Below the pieces are notes generated by a model. The model ran no database searches, was not told the DNA's origin, and was given only the letters and a program-made list of their open reading frames with translations. The position numbers were made by a program, and so were the translations under genes. From the NCBI RefSeq assembly GCF_037860835.1, contig NZ_JBBEOG010000005.1, positions 62,001 through 126,000 on the forward strand: a stretch of 64,000 bases of DNA, given 5' to 3'. This document shows positions 8,394 through 15,918 of the stretch, piece by piece (within the stretch, counting starts at the first letter, position 1; each line of letters opens with the position of its first letter). This DNA comes from Aquipuribacter nitratireducens. Lineage in GTDB: Bacteria > Actinomycetota > Actinomycetes > Actinomycetales > JBBAYJ01.

Positions 8394-9356
8394 ATGACCC
8401 ATGCTGACCTCATGCTTGGTCGAGCGCCGGTCGCCTTCCACCCCGACCTACGCGCCGGGCGCTTCATCCCTCCGCTCTCCTTCGGCCCGCGCGTGGTGCG
8501 AATGCTGGGCAAGCTGGAGCCACGTCCGGGGCCAGCGGATCCGGCAGTGCGGGTCGAGCAGATGCAGCTGAGTGGTCCGGCGGGTGCGGACCCCGTACAG
8601 GTGCGCCTGATCCGGCCCACCCAGCCGGAGTCGACGCGCATGCCCCTCGTGCTGTGGGTGCACGGGGGCGGTCTGGTGAGCGGCAGCCCGGTCCAGGACG
8701 ACCTGACCAGCCACACGTTCGCGCGTGAGCTGCACGCCACCGTGGCGGCCGTGCGGTACCGGCTGGCACCGGAGCACCCCGGCCCCGCCGCCGTCGAGGA
8801 CGCCTACGCAGCCCTGCACGGACTCCACGAACGAGCCGACGAGCTGGGATTGGACACGACCCGGATCGCGGTGGCCGGAGCCAGTGCCGGGGGAGGGATC
8901 GCCGCCGCGCTGGCGCAGATGGCCCACGACCGCGGCGAGGTCCCGATCGCCTTCCAACTACTGGTCTACCCCATGCTCGACGACCGGACGGTGATCAGGC
9001 GCGACCACGACACCCGCGGGGTGCGGGTGTGGACGCCACGCAGCAACCGCTTCGGTTGGACGTCCTACCTCGGTGGCCCGCCGGGCGCCGACCACGTCCC
9101 CGACTACGTCGTACCCGCCCGGCGGGAGGACCTGACCGGCCTGCCGCCCGCGTGGATCGGCGTCGGTGACCTCGACCTGTTCCACGAGGAGGACCTCGCA
9201 TACGCCGAACGGCTCCGGGCGGCCGGCGTGGCCTGCCAGGTCCACGTCGTTCCCGGCGCGTTCCACGGCTTCGACGCGCTGTTCCGCCGCAAGCCCGTCT
9301 CGCAGGCGTTCCTCGCCGCGCAGGTCGACGCGCTGCGGGAAGCGTTCACGGGCTGA
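8394..9356 (+). CDS. α/β-hydrolase, hormone-sensitive-lipase-type esterase
   Basis: 320 residues, cytoplasmic (no signal). It has the HSL-family oxyanion motif HGGG (H90), the nucleophile elbow G-A-S-A-G-G with Ser164, the acidic residue in 'GDLDLFHEED' (probably Asp261) and the catalytic His291 in 'GAFHGF'. The family hydrolyses short- to medium-chain carboxyl esters. The start is ATG 8394. A strong hairpin at 9456-9493 separates it from the convergent PQQ-dehydrogenase gene. It is the first gene of the 27-kb block and may release an acid or alcohol for the downstream enzymes; the substrate is not evident. Confidence 0.88.
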   Translation: MTHADLMLGRAPVAFHPDLRAGRFIPPLSFGPRVVRMLGKLEPRPGPADPAVRVEQMQLSGPAGADPVQVRLIRPTQPESTRMPLVLWVHGGGLVSGSPVQDDLTSHTFARELHATVAAVRYRLAPEHPGPAAVEDAYAALHGLHERADELGLDTTRIAVAGASAGGGIAAALAQMAHDRGEVPIAFQLLVYPMLDDRTVIRRDHDTRGVRVWTPRSNRFGWTSYLGGPPGADHVPDYVVPARREDLTGLPPAWIGVGDLDLFHEEDLAYAERLRAAGVACQVHVVPGAFHGFDALFRRKPVSQAFLAAQVDALREAFTG

Positions 9357-9455
9357 GCCAAGGTGCACCCGCATCTGCGTCGCGTCACGACTCACGATGC
9401 CGGTCAGTCACACCGGCCGCGTCGGCGGTCATGGCAGTACGCCAGGCGCGACGAA

Positions 9456-9493
9456 GGGCCTGTCGGGCCGGCACCGGCCGACCCGACAGGCCC
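9456..9493. terminator. Bidirectional hairpin between convergent genes
   Basis: Inverted repeat with a perfect 12-bp stem (GGGCCTGTCGGG ... CCCGACAGGCCC) extended by a further imperfect GC stem. It sits 99 bp after the esterase stop and 16 bp after the stop of the convergent dehydrogenase gene, so it can serve both. Confidence 0.8.
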
Positions 9494-9508
9494 CTAGTCG
9501 TCGCCTGA

Positions 9509-12286
9509 CTACTTGACGATCCTCACCTCCGTCGTGGAGGTCAGCTGACGCTGCTCACCGCCGTCGAGGACGGTCGCCACGACCGTCAGGGGCACGGCGC
9601 GGCCCTCCGGCACGTTGTTGTCGACGTCCGCCTTCTCGAACTGGGCGAAGATCTTGCCTCCGGCCACCCAGGACCGGGTTGCGGTGACCGGCGACTCGGA
9701 CAGCGGGGTCCGGAGGACGACGTCACCGTCGACCTCGAGTCCGCGCGGCACGTCGAGCACCGCGGTGAAGCGGCCGTTCACCCCGGTGAAGAGCCCGTTG
9801 CCGGGACCGAGGTCCAGCGTGGACGGCCGGAAGGACAGGGCCCCCGGGACGTCCTCAGGCGTCAGGTACACCTCGATCTTGCCGGTCGGACGCGGGTCCG
9901 TGCAGTCGTTGAAGTAGTACTCGCCGGCCCTGTCGAAGGTGTGCTGGTAGGTCTCGCCGGGCTGCAGCCTGGCGTTGAACTCCCCCTCGAAGAACTGCGT
10001 CGCGCAGTGCTCCTTGAGGTTGGGGAAGTTGGGGAACGTCTCCGTGCCCGGGTTGCGGAAGGTCACCGTGGTCCCGACGGGGACGCGCAGGTGGGTCGGC
10101 GACATACCGGCTGTCGACGTGCTGTCTCGCTGCGCGGCGGTGTCAGCGGTGCGGTTCTGCCGCGCCAGGAGGACGGTGTTGTCCACCGTGGAGCCCTCCA
10201 CGGCTGCTCCGGAGACCGGACGCCGGATCGTCAGGGGCGCGGTGTCCGGGGCCTCTTGGCTGCCCGACTCCGTCGTGTACTCGCCATTCAGCTTGAACGC
10301 CCACAGCGAGTCGCCACGAGTGACCGAGTTGCCGTACGGGTTGGTGTGCCCGGCAGCGAAGACGGCGACGTACTGCTCGCCGTCCACCATGTACGTGACG
10401 GGAGCACCGGCGATGCCCGATCCGGTCTGGAACGTCCACAGCTCCTTGCCGTCGACCGCGTCGAGGGCGTGGAAGGTGCCGTCGTTCTGCCCGACGAACA
10501 ACAGGTCGCTCGCGGTGGTGAGCGGGGTCTGGCCGTGGGACATGTCCAGGCCCCAGTGGTTCGTCCACTTCACCTCGCCGGTGGAGGCGTCGTAGCCGAG
10601 GATCCCGCCGGTCTGGTACTGGCCCGTGGCCCGGTGGCCGTTCTGGCTGGCGCCGCGCCAGTGCGCGACCGGGTTCGTGCCGTAGGGGAAGTACACCATG
10701 TTGGTGCTGTGGCTGTACGAGTTGGCCGAGAAGTCACCACCGCCGTTCTGGCTGGTGGTGGACAGGATCGGCAGGTCCCAGTGCGGGTCGTACATGCAGC
10801 CCTGGCGGTGACCGGAACGCTGCGGGTCGCCGTCCGGGTAGGTGAGGAACGGCTCGTCGGCCTTGACGTAGCTGTCGGGGTTGAAGAGGAGCTTGCCGTC
10901 CTCGTCCGGCTGGTACCCGTTGTAGTTGGGGACCGCGCGCCACGGGTCACCCGGGACGTTGTCCGGGCTGAGCCGCTCCCATACGAGGCACTCGGGTAGC
11001 TGCCGCTGCACGGGGAAGGGCTCTGTCTCCGCGCTGTTCTGCCGGGAGTCGATGATCATCGGCTTCTGCACGTCAGGCAGGGCCGGACGTCCGTTCGTCC
11101 GGTCGAGCACGAACTGGTGGCCTGACTTGCTGCCGTAGAACACGACCTTGCGGGTGGCGCCGTCGATCTCCACGTCGGCGAGGGTCAGCGGGTGGACGTT
11201 GTCCATGTCCCAGACGTCGTGGGGGATGGACTGGTAGTGCCACTTGTAGTCGCCGGTCTTCATGTCCACCGCGACCATCGTGCTGGAGAACAGGTTGTCG
11301 CCAGGGCGCTGCGAGCCGTCCTGCGAGCTGTTGCAGCTGCGCGGGTTGCCGAAGGTCATGTAGTACATGCCGAGCTCGGGGTCGATCGCACCGTGCATCC
11401 ACGGGGTCGCGCCGCCCGTCTGGCCGCAGTCGGTGCCGTTGGGGAGCACCGGCCCCCACGTCTCGGCCGGCTCGAACGTGTTCCCGTTGACGTCGGTGAA
11501 GACGGTCCCGCGTTCCGGTACCCCGTAGAAGGTCCAGACGATGCTGCCGTCACTGGCGTCCAGGGCCGACACCGAACCGCGGTCACCGTTGTTCGTGTGG
11601 ATGTAGACAAGGCCGTCGTGGTACCTGGTCCCGGGAGCCGAGTCCCTGCCGAGCGCGTCGCCCTGGGGGCTCAGCGGAGAGGAGACCCAGACCTCCTCGC
11701 CGGTGTCCTTGTCGAGGGCGAAGATCTGGACGTCGTTGCCTGGAGGCGCGTTGGGGTCGGGGTTCTGGTCGTTGCCGGCACGGCCACCGGAAGCCATGGT
11801 GAAGACCATGCCTTCGCCGACGGACACACCGCGACGGAGGCGGCTGGGGTCGGTCGGCTGCCACTTCCACAGCGAGTCACCGGTCGCGCCGTCGACGGCG
11901 ATCACGCCACCGCTCGGCGTGTCCATGTAGATGACGCCGTCGACGACGATGGGGTGCGTCTGGGAACCCACGTCGTTCGACGCGGGCGCTACGTCGGACA
12001 CATGGGTACGCCAGGTCGGCGCGAGCTTCTTGAGGTTCTGCTTCGTGATCTGCGTCAGCCCGGAGTAGTTCTGGTTCCCCAGGTTGCCGCCGATCGTCGG
12101 CATGTCCGCGCCCGTCGGTTGCAAGCCCGTCACACTCGCCGAGTCGTCGGCACCCGAGCCTGGCACTCGCCGGTTGTCGTCGGCGACGGCAGGCACAGCC
12201 CCCGCCGCCAGCAGCGCAGCGAGCGTCAAGGGAAGGAGGGCAGACGACCGCAGGGTTCTTCTCGAGGTGGCGACCGACCCCCTCAC
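9509..12286 (-). CDS. Secreted PQQ-binding β-propeller dehydrogenase with C-terminal cupredoxin-like domain
   Basis: 925 residues. An N-terminal signal peptide (SALLPLTLAALLAAGAVPAVA) is followed by 'NLGNQNYSGLTQITKQNLKKL', the typical opening of quinoprotein dehydrogenases. Repeated blade motifs follow: 'GGVIAVDGATGDSLWKW', 'VSALDASDGSIVW', 'ILGYDASTGEVKW' and 'FHALDAVDGKELW' (tryptophan-docking type). Residues ~735-810 form a cupredoxin-like β-sandwich ('HLRVPVGTTVTFRNPG', 'GEYYFNDC'). The usual Cys-x-x-His-x-x-Met ligand loop is not complete there (Cys is followed by TDPRPTG), so copper binding is doubtful. A last β-rich domain follows. The fused domain could pass electrons from PQQ. The promoter region contains an operator-like site (12582-12598) shared with the divergent gene. 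The substrate (alcohol, aldose or other) is unknown; no PQQ synthesis genes are in the window. Confidence 0.8.
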   Translation of the reverse strand: MRGSVATSRRTLRSSALLPLTLAALLAAGAVPAVADDNRRVPGSGADDSASVTGLQPTGADMPTIGGNLGNQNYSGLTQITKQNLKKLAPTWRTHVSDVAPASNDVGSQTHPIVVDGVIYMDTPSGGVIAVDGATGDSLWKWQPTDPSRLRRGVSVGEGMVFTMASGGRAGNDQNPDPNAPPGNDVQIFALDKDTGEEVWVSSPLSPQGDALGRDSAPGTRYHDGLVYIHTNNGDRGSVSALDASDGSIVWTFYGVPERGTVFTDVNGNTFEPAETWGPVLPNGTDCGQTGGATPWMHGAIDPELGMYYMTFGNPRSCNSSQDGSQRPGDNLFSSTMVAVDMKTGDYKWHYQSIPHDVWDMDNVHPLTLADVEIDGATRKVVFYGSKSGHQFVLDRTNGRPALPDVQKPMIIDSRQNSAETEPFPVQRQLPECLVWERLSPDNVPGDPWRAVPNYNGYQPDEDGKLLFNPDSYVKADEPFLTYPDGDPQRSGHRQGCMYDPHWDLPILSTTSQNGGGDFSANSYSHSTNMVYFPYGTNPVAHWRGASQNGHRATGQYQTGGILGYDASTGEVKWTNHWGLDMSHGQTPLTTASDLLFVGQNDGTFHALDAVDGKELWTFQTGSGIAGAPVTYMVDGEQYVAVFAAGHTNPYGNSVTRGDSLWAFKLNGEYTTESGSQEAPDTAPLTIRRPVSGAAVEGSTVDNTVLLARQNRTADTAAQRDSTSTAGMSPTHLRVPVGTTVTFRNPGTETFPNFPNLKEHCATQFFEGEFNARLQPGETYQHTFDRAGEYYFNDCTDPRPTGKIEVYLTPEDVPGALSFRPSTLDLGPGNGLFTGVNGRFTAVLDVPRGLEVDGDVVLRTPLSESPVTATRSWVAGGKIFAQFEKADVDNNVPEGRAVPLTVVATVLDGGEQRQLTSTTEVRIVK

Positions 12287-12811
12287 CGCCTGTCGCCCCG
12301 TCCCTCGCAGCTGCGGTGGGCGTCGGGGCCCGGGCGGACCGGCAAGGCCGGCCCGCGAGTCGTGTCGACCAGGATGCGATTCACGGTGCTGTCTCCTTCC
12401 GACCCCGCGTCATCGCGGGATGCGGGTCGTTCGTTGCCGTGGCTGCGTCACGTCGGTATGACGCCGGCGGCGGTCTGTCGGAGGGCCGTCAACGACTCAC
12501 GAGCCTCGTTCTGATCACGCCGGACGACCCGTCGACCTCGGGTGCAAGCCCCCCGGCCTACCGTCGTTCTCGTGAACTTGCGGACCACCTAGTGGACCTG
12601 TTAGACCGCTACATGAACCTTAGACGCTGAGGGGACTGTGCTTCAAGGAGAGGTGTCCGCTTATTGGGCACCGGTGGTGACGCAGGTGCCCGCAGCTCGT
12701 GAGCCGTACGGGCCGAGAAGGGCTCCACGCGACGACGACCGAGGGAACTCGTGCCAAGACGGGCACGGAGCCGTCTGCGAGGATCACAGGAGGCCGAGGA
12801 GGCGAGCAGGT
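12287..12811. other. Divergent intergenic region between dehydrogenase and TIM-barrel/HPPD gene
   Basis: 525 bp without a supported gene. It holds the probable promoters of both divergent genes and one operator-like 17-mer at 12582-12598. A GGAGG-type ribosome site lies just before GTG 12812. Confidence 0.6.
12582..12598. promoter_or_regulatory. Operator-like site A of the putative IclR regulon
   Basis: GGACCACCTAGTGGACC; its complement reads GGTCCACTAGGTGGTCC. It matches sites at 15764, 17872 and 20971 (consensus RGTCC-N7-GGWCC with ACTAG-like centre). It is 230 bp before GTG 12812 and 296 bp before the divergent dehydrogenase start. Confidence 0.5.
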
Positions 12812-14629
12812 GTGACGAGCAAGGGCGAGCTGGTGCGGTCGGTGGCGACCGCCTCGATGGGTGACGACCTGCCACGGCGACTGGAGGCCGCGGCTCGGGC
12901 GGGCTTCGCCGCCGTCGAGCTAAGAGAGCGCGACTTCATCTCCTGCTCACGAGGACCTGAGGCGCTCGCCCGGTACGCGCGGACGGTCGGCGTGGACATC
13001 GACGCCTACCAGCCCTTCGTGCTGCGGCCGGAGGAGGCGCCGGACACGCTACGCCGTCGGGCCACCGCGAAGCTCGACCTGACGGCCGCGCTCGGTGCCC
13101 GGTGCCTCGTGGTGCACGTGCCGTCGGCGGCGTCGGGATCGGCGGGTGGCGCCCTCGAGGACCTTGCAGGACTCGCCGCGCAGCGCGGCGTGCAGCTCGC
13201 GGTCCGGCCCCAGGACGGTCTGCGGGGGTGGGAGGAGCTCATCGCGCTGATGCGCCAGCTCGACGACCACGTGCGCCTCTGCCTGACGAGCGATGCGTGG
13301 CTGGCAGGTCTCATCGACCTCGACGCCTTCCCGACCGAGCTGGTCGGGGGAGTGCAGCTGTCCGGCATCCCGCTCTTCTCGCTGAACGCCGGTCCCGCGG
13401 CTCCCGCACCCGAGGCGGGGATCGTGCAGCTCGTCGCGTCGTTGGTGCACCGCGGGTACGTGGGTCCGCTCACGGTCGAGGCCGTGAACGACCTGGACGA
13501 GGGCCGCCACGCCGACCGCGGTGCAGCCGACGCCATGCGCCTGCTGCTCACGATCGAGGACCAGGCGCGCAAGCAGCTCACTGACGGCGCCGCGGGGGAG
13601 CCACGAGTCGCACGGTCGCTCTCCGAGGTCCCGGTCGCGCCCGAGCCGACCGGCTTCGCCTTCGTGGAGCTCGCGACGGACGAGGGCGGGTCGGGGCTGG
13701 CGGGCGCCGCCCTGCGCCAGCTCGGATTCGTCCCCGGCGGTCGTCACAGGACCAAGCCGGTCCAGCGGTGGACGCAAGGTGAGGCGTCGGTGCTCGTCAC
13801 GACCGAGCGGGGTCGGTCCCCGCGCGGCTCGGTGGCGGTCGGGGCACTGGGCGTGGAGTCCCCTGACCCGGCGGGGGCGAGCCGCCGGGCGCGCCATCTG
13901 CGGGCGTACCCGCATCACCGCCAGCGTGCCGGTGACGAGGCCGACATACCGTTGTTCGCCTCGCCTGACGGCAGCAGCCTGCTCTTCTGCCGTCCCGCGG
14001 GCGAGGCGGGCTCGTGGGTGCACGACTTCACCGCCAACGTGCTGGAGGGGGCGATCCCGCCGGACACCGAGGGCCTGGGGGTCCTGGGTGTGGACCACGT
14101 GGCGCTCGTCGTGGACCGCGACCGCTTTGATGAGGCGGTGCTCTTCTACCGGAGCGTCGTGGGGCTGACGGCCGACGTCCTGGTCGAGCTGCCGTCTTCG
14201 AGCCGTGCCGCGCGGAGCCGTGCCCTGTGCACGGGTGACCGCTCTCTACGGCTCGTCCTCAACGCGCGCCGTACCGGGGCCGACGGGGACTCGCCCGCGC
14301 CGGAGCACGTCGCCTTCTCCTGTCGGGACGTGGTCGCGGCTGGGAAGGAGCTGCGGAGGCGGTCCGGCGGCTTCTTCCTGCGCGTGCCGGACAACTACTA
14401 CGACGATCTCCTCGTACGCAGCTCGCTCGCACCGGATCGGGTCGAGGAGCTGCGGGACGCCGGAGTGCTCTTCGACGAGGACTCCACCGGGCAGTTCCTC
14501 CACCTCTTCACGCCGCTGGTCGGGGACCGCTTGTTCCTCGAGCTGGTGCAACGGCTCGACGGCTACGACGGGTACGGCGCGCCCAACACACCGATCCGGA
14601 CTGCGGCGCATCGCGTCCGTGCGGGCTGA
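12812..14629 (+). CDS. Fused TIM-barrel (3-dehydroshikimate-dehydratase-like) and 4-hydroxyphenylpyruvate-dioxygenase-like protein
   Basis: 605 residues. Residues ~1-265 are a xylose-isomerase-like TIM barrel as in QsuB-type 3-dehydroshikimate dehydratases. Residues ~300-590 are two vicinal-oxygen-chelate modules of the HPPD type. The C-terminal metal ligands look intact: His in 'GVDHVALVV', His in 'QFLHLFTP', Glu in 'LFLELVQR'. In the barrel only the late Gln ('GVQLSG') and Glu ('LTVEAVND') ligand positions are kept. The usual Glu of 'FEALAWG' and Asp of 'DTFH' are replaced ('AVRPQDG', 'LTSDAW') in a by-eye alignment, so dehydratase activity is doubtful. The start is GTG 12812 because AGGAGGCGAG lies just upstream and homology begins there, rather than at the far 5' end of the open frame. 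Activity on a ring or keto acid of the neighbouring pathway is inferred. Confidence 0.72.
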   Translation: MTSKGELVRSVATASMGDDLPRRLEAAARAGFAAVELRERDFISCSRGPEALARYARTVGVDIDAYQPFVLRPEEAPDTLRRRATAKLDLTAALGARCLVVHVPSAASGSAGGALEDLAGLAAQRGVQLAVRPQDGLRGWEELIALMRQLDDHVRLCLTSDAWLAGLIDLDAFPTELVGGVQLSGIPLFSLNAGPAAPAPEAGIVQLVASLVHRGYVGPLTVEAVNDLDEGRHADRGAADAMRLLLTIEDQARKQLTDGAAGEPRVARSLSEVPVAPEPTGFAFVELATDEGGSGLAGAALRQLGFVPGGRHRTKPVQRWTQGEASVLVTTERGRSPRGSVAVGALGVESPDPAGASRRARHLRAYPHHRQRAGDEADIPLFASPDGSSLLFCRPAGEAGSWVHDFTANVLEGAIPPDTEGLGVLGVDHVALVVDRDRFDEAVLFYRSVVGLTADVLVELPSSSRAARSRALCTGDRSLRLVLNARRTGADGDSPAPEHVAFSCRDVVAAGKELRRRSGGFFLRVPDNYYDDLLVRSSLAPDRVEELRDAGVLFDEDSTGQFLHLFTPLVGDRLFLELVQRLDGYDGYGAPNTPIRTAAHRVRAG

Positions 14630-14645
14630 CGCCGGCTGCGGACAC

Positions 14646-14681
14646 GAGAAGGCCCCCGGCAGGCTCGCCGGGGGCCTTCTC
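14646..14681. terminator. Bidirectional terminator hairpin
   Basis: Perfect 15-bp stem GAGAAGGCCCCCGGC / GCCGGGGGCCTTCTC with a 6-base loop. It lies between the convergent stops at 14629 and 14696. Confidence 0.85.
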
Positions 14682-14695
14682 CGTCCTGCGGGAGG

Positions 14696-15700
14696 TCAGG
14701 ACTCGCAGAAGGGCGTGATGCCCATCGCGCTCTCCACGCCGGCGAGGACGTGCTCCTTGAAGAAGTCGCCGCCCTCGAACTCCGCGTCGGTGAAGTTGGC
14801 CGGGTCGTGGCCCAGCGTGGTGAGCCACGAGCGCCCGCCGTCGTAGTAGTGGCACCAGCTGACGGGGTGTGCCTCACCCAGTGCCGCGTGACCGGGATGG
14901 CCGGTGGCACGGTTGGTGACACTGGTCTCCTCGTCCACCTCGAGCAGGACGTTCACGTAGCTCGGGTACGGCACGAGGTTGTACCACTCGTCACGGTATT
15001 GCCACTCCTCCGGCAGGAACTCCGTGGACACGTCCGCCCCGTTGACGGTCTCGATCGTCCCGTCACGGTGAGGACCGTGGTCGTAGAAGTTGGCGCCGCC
15101 GAGCAGACCCTCGTACCAGGGATAGCTGTACTCGGCGCCGAAGGCGTTGTGGATGCCGACGAAGCCGCCACCGCGTCGGATGAACTGCTTGAGCGTGGTC
15201 TGCGCGGTGTCGTCCATGGTGTCGCGGTTGGAGCTGAGGAAGATCACCGCCTGGTAGTTGTTGAGGCTGAACCGGCTGAGGTCCTCCGTGTAGTCCGCCT
15301 GGATGCCCCGCTCCGCGAGCCAGTCCACCATCGCCCGCTGGGCGACGTTGTTGGCGGCGAGCGGCGGGTTGAGCCCCGGGCCGAGGGCCGTGCCGAGGTG
15401 GGCGTGGCGAGGGCCGGCGGTCCGGCTCCAGATGAGCACCCGCTTCGTCTTGCCCTCGGCCCAGCCCTGACCCCAGTCGTTGTAGCAGACCGGGTCGGTG
15501 CCGCGGCAGACGCCGTAGTCGCTGATCTCGTCGGTGTAGATGCGCTCCGCGGTGGCGGGCTGGCCGCCGAGGCCCTTGCCGTTGCCTCCCGGGTTGCCGT
15601 TGCCGTTGCCGGCGCCTGCCCCAGGGTTTCCCATCACCAGGCCGGCGCCTAGCGCGGCCGCGGCGACGAAGCCGAGTCCGGAACGTAGTAGGGATCTCAC
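14696..15700 (-). CDS. Secreted ThuA-domain protein
   Basis: 334 residues from GTG 15700, preceded by AAGGAGATCAC. The N-terminal signal segment (LLRSGLGFVAAAALGAGLVMG) is followed by a Gly/Asn-rich linker. The ThuA fold (class-I glutamine-amidotransferase-like) follows: 'KRVLIWSRTAGPRHAHLG', 'YQAVIFLSSNRDTMD', 'IRRGGGFVGIHNAFGAEY', 'HPVSWCHYYDGGRSWLTTLGHD'. ThuA proteins occur with carbohydrate use genes; catalytic activity is not well defined and the amidotransferase Cys is not conserved in the family. The longer open frame to 16126 overlaps the next gene and has no ribosome site, so I reject it. An operator-like site at 15764-15780 lies 64 bp upstream of the start. Confidence 0.82.
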   Translation of the reverse strand: MRSLLRSGLGFVAAAALGAGLVMGNPGAGAGNGNGNPGGNGKGLGGQPATAERIYTDEISDYGVCRGTDPVCYNDWGQGWAEGKTKRVLIWSRTAGPRHAHLGTALGPGLNPPLAANNVAQRAMVDWLAERGIQADYTEDLSRFSLNNYQAVIFLSSNRDTMDDTAQTTLKQFIRRGGGFVGIHNAFGAEYSYPWYEGLLGGANFYDHGPHRDGTIETVNGADVSTEFLPEEWQYRDEWYNLVPYPSYVNVLLEVDEETSVTNRATGHPGHAALGEAHPVSWCHYYDGGRSWLTTLGHDPANFTDAEFEGGDFFKEHVLAGVESAMGITPFCES

Positions 15701-15763
15701 GTGATCTCCTTCGATCGGTCGTGTGGGGGTCGTGCTGGTGGACGGCCGCGGCAGGACCGGGGA

Positions 15764-15780
15764 GGTCCAGCAGGCGGACC
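15764..15780. promoter_or_regulatory. Operator-like site B
   Basis: GGTCCAGCAGGCGGACC, palindromic arms GGTCC/GGACC with a 7-bp centre. It is 64 bp upstream of the ThuA-gene start, a position fitting a promoter. It matches sites A, C and D. Confidence 0.5.
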
Positions 15781-15918
15781 AACCGTGCCACCTAACAGTA
15801 CGAACATATGTGCTGGTCGGAGCCGTGCGCAAGGGTCGGCCGCAGGTCCGGCAGGCGGACCGCTCGAGGACCGGGCTGGCCCGTGGGCTCGCGCGCGACG
15901 GGCGCGCGGGCCGAGCGC

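Noticed and set aside
11192-12514. Long antisense frames opposite the PQQ dehydrogenase (also 9941-10999)
   Set aside because: They are GC-bias shadows with Val/Arg-rich composition, no start context and no recognisable fold.
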